64,000 nucleotides of DNA, taken from contig NZ_VNHM01000009.1 of NCBI RefSeq assembly GCF_008124625.1, positions 81,882-145,881 of the forward strand, given 5' to 3'. The stretch's first letter is position 1. Each line of letters starts with the position of its first letter. The notes under the pieces are model-generated. The model was not told where the DNA came from, made no database searches, and saw nothing but the letters and a program-made list of their open reading frames with translations. The stretch comes from Desulfallas thermosapovorans DSM 6562. GTDB taxonomy: Bacteria > Bacillota > Desulfotomaculia > Desulfotomaculales > Desulfallaceae. A program made the translations under genes and the position numbers. Shown in pieces: positions 9,353 through 17,445 of this stretch.

Positions 9353-10771
9353 CTACGAAGCCCTGCCAAACGGTTTGTAGAGCACCTTTAGGCCCCGCAC
9401 TTCACAGCCGCCTAGACCTGAATACATTAGCTTAGGCTGCAGGTACCGTCCGTTATACGTGCTATAAAAGTTATACCTCCGCACCAGTTCATCCCCACCA
9501 TCTGGCACCAGGGAAGCAAACTGGCCATAATCAATGGTCACCTGCAAGTCAACATCATTGGCGCCGGGGCTGTCCTGTATAAACGCCCGCAAAAAGCGAT
9601 TCTTCTTATCCGCTTCACCGATAGCGAACGTCTTACCAACCCAGTACGCCTCAATAGGGTTACCAAAGTCATCCGTTCCCACATCCTGCTGGTTTACATT
9701 ACCTGATACAGCATCACCACTGTATAACAATAGGCGCTCGCCATTGTTATACGCCTGAAAACAAGAAGCTTTTATACCACGCCAGGGCCAGAACTTGCCG
9801 CCCGCCGCCCCGTCAGCGGGTGGAATATAAGCTATGACTAAGTTGTTATGTAGGCTAGACCCCTCTGGAAGGGCAAACCAAACTAACCCATCCCATACCG
9901 TTACTGCAGCTTTATGTAACTGTTCCGTGTTGATTGTGCTCCATAAATTCGGAATAAACTCCCGAGACAAATTAACCACCCGCGCCCCGTTAAAAACGCA
10001 TATTCCTTCATCGCTGACAAAATATAAATAGGGACCGTCAGCAGCCGCCGCAAAGGGACCGGTGCAACCCACCCGGGCGTCTACTTCATCCAGGCGGAAA
10101 TCATCCAAGCTCGTTCCCCTCAGCACGCTCAGTGACCGGCGTTTAAAAATCACCAATTCCCCCAAGTGGCTGCGCAAGCAGGTAATTTTATCGCCATCAC
10201 CTTTGCGTATGTCCCAATAATTCACTGCCTCCCATGTTTCAGGGGCAAAGCTATTTGACCACCTCAAAGTTGACGGCTCAGATGTTGGCACAGTAAACAG
10301 TTTCTCCTTGTGTAGTACGCAAAACTGGCCGTCCTCGGGCGCGCCGGCAAGTGTAGAAACATCAGCGCCGTCATATTTCCAAGGTGCATTCACACCGTTA
10401 AATGCTACCATGTAGTTTGCACAGGTTTCAAAACAAGTCAAAGCGCCGACATCAAGGCCCGTTTTAAGGTTTACAAAAGACTGCGTGTCCGGATCCCAAT
10501 AGGCTACCACTCCACCGGCAGCCACCACCAATTTGCGGTTTTCGCCGAAAAAATCACCGTAGTAATAAGCATGTAAACCCTGCACAGGCCCTGGCAGTGC
10601 GGCAGTGTTAAGCCGGGCCTGGCCGGGGCGTGGTTTCATGCTGCCCACTTTCCTGCTTATGAAATTCTGGCAGTCCTTAGCTGCATTATCCGGCAACAGG
10701 TTATCATCAACCCGGTCAATAAGCCCTGCGGAAAAGTCCATGATCTCCCATTCCTGCACTGCCAATTTCAA
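9353..10771 (-). CDS. P22 gp10-like tail hub / packaged-DNA stabilisation protein
   Basis: 472 residues. The start (FSAGLIDRVDDNLLPDNAA, then NFISRKVGSMKPRPGQ) is the pattern of phage proteins that plug or stabilise the portal of short-tailed phages; the rest is beta-rich with repeated aromatic and Gly turns, consistent with a propeller. The ORF begins with TTG at 10771 next to a GGAGG; a second in-frame TTG 9 nt after GGAGG is also possible. It lies directly after the gp4-like adaptor and before the fibres. Assignment rests on N-terminal pattern and position. Confidence 0.65.
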   Translation of the reverse strand: MKLAVQEWEIMDFSAGLIDRVDDNLLPDNAAKDCQNFISRKVGSMKPRPGQARLNTAALPGPVQGLHAYYYGDFFGENRKLVVAAGGVVAYWDPDTQSFVNLKTGLDVGALTCFETCANYMVAFNGVNAPWKYDGADVSTLAGAPEDGQFCVLHKEKLFTVPTSEPSTLRWSNSFAPETWEAVNYWDIRKGDGDKITCLRSHLGELVIFKRRSLSVLRGTSLDDFRLDEVDARVGCTGPFAAAADGPYLYFVSDEGICVFNGARVVNLSREFIPNLWSTINTEQLHKAAVTVWDGLVWFALPEGSSLHNNLVIAYIPPADGAAGGKFWPWRGIKASCFQAYNNGERLLLYSGDAVSGNVNQQDVGTDDFGNPIEAYWVGKTFAIGEADKKNRFLRAFIQDSPGANDVDLQVTIDYGQFASLVPDGGDELVRRYNFYSTYNGRYLQPKLMYSGLGGCEVRGLKVLYKPFGRAS

Positions 10772-11287
10772 CTACCTCCAAACACGCACATTAACAAGCT
10801 TGGCATTTTTCTGCAACTGTGTCCTGACCCGTTCCAGCCTAGTCTGGTACTCTGAAAGCCAAGCCAGGGTAGCATTTTCCCCGGGGAAGTCCCGGGCCTC
10901 GAACCGGTAAGCTATATAATAAGCCAGTGCCCGGTGGAATACCTCCGGGCACTCCGGCACCTGCTCCCCATCAGCAAGGGCAATAGGCGGGCGGTAATAG
11001 CGCAAAGTAAACGTTCCATCATCTGCCAACCGGATCCGCTTCCTGTCCGCCTCCCAACCGTAATAATCGCATCCGGTACTGTCCCGTACCTCATATACTT
11101 TCAGGCAATCGGCGGGCAAATCGTTCCATACTCCTGCTACAGAAACGATAGCCTGTTCTTTAAACAGCCCAGCATCAACGCCCATATCCTCCAAGGCATC
11201 GTTTAACCAGCCAAGACCGTCCGCTGTATCCATTGCTTTTTTTAGCAGCCGTTCGGCCGTATATGTGATAATCTCCTGGGCAGTCAT
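10772..11287 (-). CDS. Head-tail adaptor (gp4-like head completion) protein
   Basis: 171 residues. It has a helical N-terminus (ERLLKKAMDTADGLGWLNDAL), a central beta part (FTLRYYRPPIALADGEQVPECPE) and a C-terminal helical hairpin (HRALAYYIAYRFEARDF). This layout is common in head-completion and adaptor proteins. The gene abuts the gp10-like gene. The call is from fold-like pattern and gene order. Confidence 0.6.
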   Translation of the reverse strand: MTAQEIITYTAERLLKKAMDTADGLGWLNDALEDMGVDAGLFKEQAIVSVAGVWNDLPADCLKVYEVRDSTGCDYYGWEADRKRIRLADDGTFTLRYYRPPIALADGEQVPECPEVFHRALAYYIAYRFEARDFPGENATLAWLSEYQTRLERVRTQLQKNAKLVNVRVWR

Positions 11288-11288
11288 T

Positions 11289-12476
11289 CTAAACCACCCC
11301 TTTAATAAACTCCTTAACCCTACTTATCCGAATGGCATAGTTTTGGTTATCCCACGAATGGTCAAGTGCTATTTTGTGTGACGGTACACCAATAAGCTCA
11401 CCCTTGGCATTCAGCATAGCCCCACCGCTATTGCCCGGATTAATCCGCGCATCTGTTTCAATATAATCGCCACGGTCATTATGGCTCACAATCCCAGCAG
11501 TAACGCTTTGCCATTCACCGCCGGGATTGCCCAGTACAAGGCAAAACTCACCGTGTATCGCCCCGTCAGCCAGTTTTAAGGGCGTATACTGGCGGTCAAT
11601 TTGCACCAAGGCGAGGTCAATGTATTCGTCCCTCTTGATTACCTTGCCCTGCATCTTGCCAGTATCCGAGTGGTTATCATGAGTATCCACGGAAACGGTG
11701 GCATTGTTGCCCACCACATGAGCGTTGGTTAAAATTATAGATGGTGACACAAAACTACCACTGCCAACTGTTTGATATTGCCCGCCCTTAGCCCAAATTC
11801 GCACCACCGAAGGCAAATACTTTTTCACCATATCCGGTATCTTCCACACATTGTCTAACATAGCATGTTGCCGCAGGTCCATAATCCAGCCCTGCTCACG
11901 GGTCAGCGGTTCCTTGGGGGCCAGATATAAGCCATCTTCACGCTGAATACCGGCCACCAAGCCGAGTTCAACAGCTTTTTTGGCAAGGTCAGGGTACCAG
12001 CATTTATCTAAATCCTTAAAACTCATTCCTTCACTCTCCTGTAAACGTTTTTGCAATACATCCCAGGGAAACAGGCGGCCCGGACAAGCCGTGGCTATTA
12101 AATGCTTGTGCCCCACTATATTTGCATCCGGGTAAAGCTGCTGCAAACTCTTAACTAATCGCACCAGCGAATCAACCTGTGCTGTGGTTGGCCTGTGATG
12201 CTCAAAGCTCCCGGTAAGACAAATGCCCAGCGAAACGCCGTTTTTGCCTAGCACATGGGCACCTTCGGCCCAATGTGGGCGGCCTTCCTCAGCTGTACCG
12301 TCAGCACGGATAATGTAATGATAGCCAATACCAAGCCATCCTTTAGCCAAATGCCAGCGGTGTATTTCCGCGGCCGGGACATCACCGCTGGCACTGTGGT
12401 GCACGACTATATAATCAGTTGACTTACGCTTATTAAACTTGGTACCCTTTGGCCATTGAAATAGTCTTATACTCAT
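11289..12476 (-). CDS. Endolysin: Amidase_2 fused to trypsin-like (S1C/DegP-type) serine protease
   Basis: 395 residues without a signal peptide. Residues about 18-145 are an N-acetylmuramoyl-L-alanine amidase domain (YIVVHHSASGD, GYHYIIRADG, GHKHLIATACPG) with zinc ligands near His26/27, His123/125 and Cys131. Residues about 155-205 look like one SLH-type unit (WYPDLAKKAVELGLVAGI..PLTREQGW). Residues about 222-380 are a chymotrypsin-fold protease with an apparent triad at His253 (TNAHVV), Asp286 (YIDLALV) and Ser349 (NPGNSGG). It overlaps the upstream holin gene by 4 nt. Holin-dependent release is likely. The protease part is unusual for an endolysin and may attack proteinaceous surface layers (inference). 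Confidence 0.9.
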   Translation of the reverse strand: MSIRLFQWPKGTKFNKRKSTDYIVVHHSASGDVPAAEIHRWHLAKGWLGIGYHYIIRADGTAEEGRPHWAEGAHVLGKNGVSLGICLTGSFEHHRPTTAQVDSLVRLVKSLQQLYPDANIVGHKHLIATACPGRLFPWDVLQKRLQESEGMSFKDLDKCWYPDLAKKAVELGLVAGIQREDGLYLAPKEPLTREQGWIMDLRQHAMLDNVWKIPDMVKKYLPSVVRIWAKGGQYQTVGSGSFVSPSIILTNAHVVGNNATVSVDTHDNHSDTGKMQGKVIKRDEYIDLALVQIDRQYTPLKLADGAIHGEFCLVLGNPGGEWQSVTAGIVSHNDRGDYIETDARINPGNSGGAMLNAKGELIGVPSHKIALDHSWDNQNYAIRISRVKEFIKGVV

Positions 12477-12892
12477 TTCGCACCACTGCCTTTATTTTTG
12501 AGCTGTTCAAGTGCTTCGTGTAACGGTACCGGGATAGACACCCCCGCTCGGCCCAAGTTTTCAAGTATACTTAAGCCCTCATTTGCTATGTAAAACCATA
12601 TGGCCAGGCTGCGAAGTATATCCTGCCCGGTAACTTGGTCCAACCAGTAAGCAACAGCAATGGGTACAAATAAAAGGATTTTCTTTGCAATGCCCTTGAA
12701 TCCAGTGTTGCTGTTTAACTCTCCCTGGTACCATGCCGCCACCAGGCCGGTCAAATAATCGCATACAACGAATATGACCAGCACTTTTAATGCCATGTCC
12801 CAGCCTCCTAGAAAAGTGGTAATTGCGGTACCGACCGCAATTATTACCCGCTTAGCGGCGGTCAGGTAACTGGCCAGACTATCCATCGGCAT
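12473..12892 (-). CDS. Phage holin, holin-4 (TcdE/Cph1) family
   Basis: 139 residues with three hydrophobic segments (around 12-28, 32-52 and 70-115) and a charged C-terminus. The WDMALKVLVIFVVCDYLTG and GIAKKILLF motifs are characteristic of the toxin-secretion/holin-4 family. It overlaps the endolysin start by 4 nt, forming a holin-endolysin pair. It also overlaps the end of the zinc-finger gene. Family assignment is firm. Confidence 0.92.
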   Translation of the reverse strand: MPMDSLASYLTAAKRVIIAVGTAITTFLGGWDMALKVLVIFVVCDYLTGLVAAWYQGELNSNTGFKGIAKKILLFVPIAVAYWLDQVTGQDILRSLAIWFYIANEGLSILENLGRAGVSIPVPLHEALEQLKNKGSGAK

Positions 12893-13196
12893 TGCCTCCG
12901 TTATCCTTATCGTAGTTGTCGTCCTGCTTATGCGTCCTCATGTGCGCTGCCAGCGCCTGTTGACTTTTGAACACCTTGTCACACCCCTCCACCGGGCAAA
13001 AATGCACATCTACAGTCATAGCTCCGGAAGGGCTCTCCACCTCGGTCAGCGTGCACCCGTAATCCTGATGCTCCCGCAGGTATGAAATAACCTGCTCGTC
13101 TTTAGTAGACAGCCTACCCCGCTCAAACTTTGCTACCTTGTCGCTTTCCGGTATCTTGTATCTAATCCCCTGGTATGTGCTAATAAACTGTGCCAT
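12879..13196 (-). CDS. Phage protein with a C2H2-type zinc finger
   Basis: 105 residues. The N-terminus (TYQGIRYKIPESDKVAKFERG) is beta-rich. Residues about 67-90 read FCPVEGCDKVFKSQQALAAH followed by MRTH, giving Cys-x4-Cys-x12-His-x3-His with Phe and Leu at the classical core positions. The tail is Asp/Asn-rich. It sits between the capsid gene and the holin. It may bind nucleic acid or be a structural protein stabilised by zinc. No phage family is recognised for the N-terminal part. Confidence 0.8.
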   Translation of the reverse strand: MAQFISTYQGIRYKIPESDKVAKFERGRLSTKDEQVISYLREHQDYGCTLTEVESPSGAMTVDVHFCPVEGCDKVFKSQQALAAHMRTHKQDDNYDKDNGGNADG

Positions 13197-13215
13197 CTAA
13201 ACCACTCCTTTAGGA

Positions 13216-13231
13216 TATTTCACGTGAAATA
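13216..13231. promoter_or_regulatory. parS-like palindrome 1
   Basis: TATTTCACGTGAAATA is a perfect 16-bp palindrome in the gap between the capsid and zinc-finger genes. It differs from the Firmicutes chromosomal parS consensus (TGTTTCACGTGAAACA) only at the symmetric second and fifteenth positions. The prophage encodes its own ParB at 20951-22603. Related copies are at 22130 and 32184. Binding is inferred. Confidence 0.6.
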
Positions 13232-13263
13232 AATATAGGGCGGGCGATTACCCGCCCCACCTT

Positions 13264-14385
13264 TTAGCCAGTAGCGTTTTTAATCGTCATATGGGCTTTT
13301 TCCACCCGGAACTCCAACCCGGCCTCGGTTAAATACTCGTCCAGGAAGCCGTCTACGTCCGGGGCCTGAATATTACGCCGCAACTTGGTATCCCGCAGTG
13401 CACGGAAGGACACGTATTTCATGTCAATGACAAAGCTGTGGTAGGCGTAATACTGCTCCAGTATGCGCGAAGGTGCAATCACCAAGCGGCCATGCGGCGA
13501 GATATACTCTTGCAGATCCAGACCGTACTCCTTGGCGCCCTGGGAAACCTGAAGCTTATCTTTGGCAAAGCCGTTGATAATGGACACCATACGGGGAGAG
13601 GCTACCAGCACTTTACGTTTGGTGCCGTACTTAAACACGGGTTCACATACGTTCTGGTCAAAGTCAGCTTCGGTCATTTCCCCGCCGGCATCGTAAACGT
13701 TTGTGGTAATGAACTTTTCAATGCCGCGGCTCATGCGCCGTTTGTTCGTAGCGTCCTCTTTCCGCTCACCGAACAGCAACATTCGCTCCAGGGACAACCG
13801 GTGATCCACACCCTTGTCCCTGGTCAGCCGCGCCCGCTCCTGCTCGTTGGTCACCTGTTGCTCCGCCAGCACCGTGCCGGAACCTCCAAAAGTTGTACGT
13901 GTAATACCGCAGTAGTTATACATCTTGACAGGTTGCAGAATTTTTTCTTGCGGCGCGCTGGACCGTTCCTCCATCGCGTTACCCAAGCACAATACGTAAT
14001 CATCGTCGTTAATGGCCGCAGCTGCCGTTTCACCGTACCCGCGCATAACAGTAATAGTGTTGGTGCCAGTGTTGACAGCGCTGACAAACATAACCTCACC
14101 GGTGCGCGGGATTTTTAGGATATCCTTGGGAGCAAAAATTGAAGCATCGTCCACCACAATATCAGTGGCGGTGTCATCATAGCCTGCCCCACTATTCACC
14201 TGGGTCCAGTAGCCATATACGTCCTCTTCCCACCAGAAGAACTGCGCGGTTTGGGTGCCTTTCTTCCGGCTTTGCAGTAACATAACAGTCCAGGGGGTTT
14301 CGTCCGGCATATACCGGGCAATATCACGGGCAACGTCAAGGTCCCGCCGTTGTGTATCTAAATCAAAGGTCAATACAGGCGGCAT
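13264..14385 (-). CDS. Major capsid protein, SU10/DUF5309-like
   Basis: 373 residues. The N-terminus (LDVARDIARYMPDETPWTVML) is followed by a beta insertion with GTNTITVMRGYGET, a domain found in this capsid group. Then come FGGSGTVLAEQQVTNEQERARL and a C-terminal LEFRVEKAHMTIKN. Length, the position directly after the scaffold-like gene, and the HK97-fold style support the major capsid protein. The preceding 60 bp hold the parS-like palindrome and no other gene. Confidence 0.85.
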   Translation of the reverse strand: MPPVLTFDLDTQRRDLDVARDIARYMPDETPWTVMLLQSRKKGTQTAQFFWWEEDVYGYWTQVNSGAGYDDTATDIVVDDASIFAPKDILKIPRTGEVMFVSAVNTGTNTITVMRGYGETAAAAINDDDYVLCLGNAMEERSSAPQEKILQPVKMYNYCGITRTTFGGSGTVLAEQQVTNEQERARLTRDKGVDHRLSLERMLLFGERKEDATNKRRMSRGIEKFITTNVYDAGGEMTEADFDQNVCEPVFKYGTKRKVLVASPRMVSIINGFAKDKLQVSQGAKEYGLDLQEYISPHGRLVIAPSRILEQYYAYHSFVIDMKYVSFRALRDTKLRRNIQAPDVDGFLDEYLTEAGLEFRVEKAHMTIKNATG

Positions 14386-14398
14386 TTAAACCACTCCT

Positions 14399-15187
14399 TT
14401 AGAAATCAAACATTTTCCTCTTTCCGTTAAAATCGCCAAAAATCGCTTTACGCATCTTTTCTTCCTCGGTTTCCGGCTTCGGCGGCTCGCCTTTGCCGCC
14501 CTTCGGCATGGCCGCCGCCTGCTTAGCTGCCGCTGCCTGGGCAGCTTTATCATCACCGGTGGCTTTACTTACTTTTGCCTCCAATCGGGCTATCTTTGCC
14601 TGCATATAAGCCTTTTCCAACCAGCCGGGCTGGTTAATGAGGTCGGGCTTAGCTTGCAGAATGGCCGCCATGTCATTGGCATACTCAACTGCATCCGGCA
14701 CTGCCGACATAAACTGCTGCACTTGGTTATTAACTATCTGCTGCTGTATAACCGGCATAACCGGCCCAAGGCGCTCTTGAAGTTTCCGATCAGCTATTTG
14801 TTCAGCCAGCTCGGTTACAACCTCGTCCGGGGCTTCCATCAATCGCTCAATTAGCTTTTCCCGGTATTCCTTCGGGTCTTGCTCCTTCGGCTTGGGTGTC
14901 AGCATTGCCTTTAGCTCATCAAGCTGGCGCTTTAGCTCCGCCTTCTCTTGGCGGTCGTTGTGGAATCCTCGTTCAGCTTCCTTGTAGGCAGCTTCCAGTT
15001 CCTCAACGGTCTTATATTTACCGGCGTAAAGTTTTTCCGGTTCCGGGTCTTGCTCCGGTTCTTCCGGCGGCGTGTCCGGGTCTTGCTCCGGGGCCTTCTT
15101 CAGTTCCGGGTCATTATCGTTGTTGGGGGCGGGATCTCCGGTATCCCCACCAAAAATATCCTTAATCATTTGATCATCAGTTGGCAT
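14399..15187 (-). CDS. Capsid scaffolding / assembly protein
   Basis: 262 residues, strongly charged. It has an acidic Pro-rich N-terminus (EQDPDTPPEEPEQDPEPE), a coiled coil around 65-95, a Gln-rich helix (IQQQIVNNQVQQF), and a basic Ala/Lys region before the end (KRKMFDF). Composition and its place directly before the major capsid gene are typical of scaffolds. There is no sequence-specific family evidence. Confidence 0.75.
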   Translation of the reverse strand: MPTDDQMIKDIFGGDTGDPAPNNDNDPELKKAPEQDPDTPPEEPEQDPEPEKLYAGKYKTVEELEAAYKEAERGFHNDRQEKAELKRQLDELKAMLTPKPKEQDPKEYREKLIERLMEAPDEVVTELAEQIADRKLQERLGPVMPVIQQQIVNNQVQQFMSAVPDAVEYANDMAAILQAKPDLINQPGWLEKAYMQAKIARLEAKVSKATGDDKAAQAAAAKQAAAMPKGGKGEPPKPETEEEKMRKAIFGDFNGKRKMFDF

Positions 15188-15189
15188 AT

Positions 15190-15435
15190 TTAGTCTCCTT
15201 TCTGCAGCGCCTCGCGGTATCTACGTAGACGGTCTTGCAGGTATGTATTGATTGCCCTAAACCCGGCTATCTCTCCTTGCAGCCGAGCCACCCGGGCTAA
15301 ATCCACAAATTCCTTGCGCTCCAGGTCCTTCAAGCGTGCCCCAATCTGGTCTTGGATGTACTGCTCCACATATCCCCATCCAGCAGACCGGGCCATATCC
15401 TCCAGGGCCTGGCCAATTTGCATATCTTGGCTCAT
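15190..15435 (-). CDS. Small helical phage protein between portal and scaffold
   Basis: 81 residues, mostly one long charged helix (LKDLERKEFVDLARVARLQG, then NTYLQDRLRRYREAL). Its start overlaps the stop of the small basic ORF at 15432-15554 (ATGA), so it is translationally coupled to it. It may be an assembly accessory. No family recognised. Confidence 0.65.
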   Translation of the reverse strand: MSQDMQIGQALEDMARSAGWGYVEQYIQDQIGARLKDLERKEFVDLARVARLQGEIAGFRAINTYLQDRLRRYREALQKGD

Positions 15436-15554
15436 TTCTTCTTACGCCCCGCTTTCTTTAGCGCGGCTACCGCAAACCCGGCCATCTGCTGGTCTTGCAC
15501 CTTTTGTTTGCCTTTCGGGGGTGCTTTCTTACCCTTGGTTACCTTGCGGGCCAC
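15432..15554 (-). CDS. Very small Lys-rich phage protein overlapping the portal 3' end
   Basis: 40 residues from a GTG at 15554, beginning MARKVTKGKKAPPKGK and ending AALKKAGRKKK. GGAGG lies 8 nt upstream of the GTG, inside the portal gene. The reading frame overlaps the end of portal by 26 nt and its TGA overlaps the ATG of the next gene. The three-way coupling and good ribosome site support translation. It could bind DNA or act in assembly; unknown. Confidence 0.55.
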   Translation of the reverse strand: MARKVTKGKKAPPKGKQKVQDQQMAGFAVAALKKAGRKKK

Positions 15555-17436
15555 CCTGCCCACCTCCAATCATTTGCAGTAGTGCTGCCAACTGATCCGG
15601 CCCCATCGGTGGCGCTGCCCCTGGCTGCTCCGGAGGTGCGCCCGGTGGAACTCCCGGCGGTACCATTGCCGCTAACTGCTGCTGAGCAAGCTCCTCGGGT
15701 GTTAGCAGGAGCTTATCTACCGACCGGATATCATAGCTCTGAATGAGTAGCCTAATCAATTCGGGTATCTTAACATGCTGCGCAACAAGCTGGTTTTGAG
15801 ATACAATCATAAGTAGCTCGTTAAGCTGTTGCCGGCGAATTTCCTTATTGGCCATCGGGTCAACGCTGCTGCCCGCCGGTGCGTAATCATGCTCACCAAG
15901 GATTTCCCACGGCTCGATCCGCTTCCACTCCATGCCCTGGTCACCATACACCCGCACCAGCCGGGCCTGGTCGATGAACTGCTGGTTGTTGCAATCCATG
16001 AGGTAGGCCATACGCTTCAGACAAAGGGCCTCGTACAGCATCACCTTTACGTCGAACCTGAATCCGGCACTGGTGTTCTTGGTAACCACTTCCGTGGCCG
16101 TCTGCTTTCCGGGTGGTTCAGCACCCCGCACCACCGCCGGAACGCCAATCACGTTCTCCATGTCCTCCTTGATGATTCGCTCCTCGTTATAGCTGCTAGA
16201 GGTTACGTCATTCATGCTCAGCTCGGTTACGTCATCCGGGCTATCCACCCATACAACGCCATGGGGCCTGGAAATAAGCTCGTTCGGGTTTATATCCGCT
16301 GACCGGCGCACCTTCCACATGCGGTTTAGCACCAGGCTCACGTTGTCAATGCGCTGGTTCCGCGTGGTGTTAAGCTCGTGCTGCAGGTGTTCAATAAGCT
16401 GCACCGCACTCAGTCCGTAAAACTCGCCCGGCAACGGGTCAAAGCTGGTCGCAATAAACGGTTTCTTGCCGTGCCGGTGGTAAGGGTTCCGCCCATCATA
16501 AAGGGTTTCTGTGCGGTTCACCAGCAAAGCGTGCCGGTCATCCTCCCAATAGTGCAGCACCTCCATGAGATACCCCTTCTTGGGCTCCCGCCAGTACCCT
16601 TGCGTACTATCGCTGCCAAGGCCAATAGCAGCAAGCCGATCCTCCCGGCCATCCTGCAGCTCACCGGCAGCACCGGCCAGGGCGTTCCAGTCCTGCGGCT
16701 CGTATACTTTGCCGCCACCTGCCCGCTTGAGTAAAGCTAATTTTGCTTGCAGTTCCGGCACCGTCAGCCATTCACGTTGAAAGCAGAACCGGCAGGAATC
16801 TATATCCCGCCCCCGGGGGTCCGGCCAGAAGTCGAAGAAGTCCACCGGTTGGAAATCATTGTCGTCATACTCCGCAACCTCTTGCTCCACTTCCTCCATG
16901 ACTATAGTCGGCTGGGCCTGCGCACCCTGCAGTGCTGCCCGCACCTGGTCCATGAACGTAGGGGGGATAAGCTTTTGCTGCTTGGTCTTAACTTTGCGTA
17001 CCTCGTAGCGCCAGCCAATGGAGGCAATGGCCGCCGGGTACACTAGGAAACAGGTAATGAAATCGTAGAACGCCGGGATAATGGCCGCTAGCTGGTCATC
17101 CAGGATAGCGCCGGCAATCTTTGCTTTGGCCTCCATCTCCTGCAGTTGTTCCGGTGATACCGCCGCCCTGGGCCTGGGCAGGAAGTCAATGTATGGCCTG
17201 CTACTGAACAGTGCTTTTAAGAACCGGCTCCGGAGTGTGTCTATTTCCTCATAGGTACGCGGTATGTGCAGGTTTGACCGGCCCTGCAATGCCTTCGGCA
17301 GCGCATCACGCCAGCCAACGTATAGCTTATACCACTCCAATGCGCGGGTATCGTATTGTTGCCTCCAGGATTCAGCATAGTAGAAACGCTGGATTAGTTC
17401 TGCAGTTGTCTCCCGGGAATCATAAATGTCCGGCAT
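15529..17436 (-). CDS. Portal protein, P22-like
   Basis: 635 residues. Features include SNLHIPRTYEEIDTLRSRFL, a long helical core, the FDPLPGEFYGLSAVQLIEHL segment with the adjoining RNQRIDNVSLVLN helix, and ATEVVTKNTSAGFRFDVKV. The C-terminus is Pro/Gly-rich. These are characteristic of portals of short-tailed phages. It forms the dodecameric DNA gate at the capsid vertex, next to the terminase. It begins 10 nt after the terminase stop. Confidence 0.88.
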   Translation of the reverse strand: MPDIYDSRETTAELIQRFYYAESWRQQYDTRALEWYKLYVGWRDALPKALQGRSNLHIPRTYEEIDTLRSRFLKALFSSRPYIDFLPRPRAAVSPEQLQEMEAKAKIAGAILDDQLAAIIPAFYDFITCFLVYPAAIASIGWRYEVRKVKTKQQKLIPPTFMDQVRAALQGAQAQPTIVMEEVEQEVAEYDDNDFQPVDFFDFWPDPRGRDIDSCRFCFQREWLTVPELQAKLALLKRAGGGKVYEPQDWNALAGAAGELQDGREDRLAAIGLGSDSTQGYWREPKKGYLMEVLHYWEDDRHALLVNRTETLYDGRNPYHRHGKKPFIATSFDPLPGEFYGLSAVQLIEHLQHELNTTRNQRIDNVSLVLNRMWKVRRSADINPNELISRPHGVVWVDSPDDVTELSMNDVTSSSYNEERIIKEDMENVIGVPAVVRGAEPPGKQTATEVVTKNTSAGFRFDVKVMLYEALCLKRMAYLMDCNNQQFIDQARLVRVYGDQGMEWKRIEPWEILGEHDYAPAGSSVDPMANKEIRRQQLNELLMIVSQNQLVAQHVKIPELIRLLIQSYDIRSVDKLLLTPEELAQQQLAAMVPPGVPPGAPPEQPGAAPPMGPDQLAALLQMIGGGQGGPQGNQG

Positions 17437-17445
17437 GGCGGCCTC

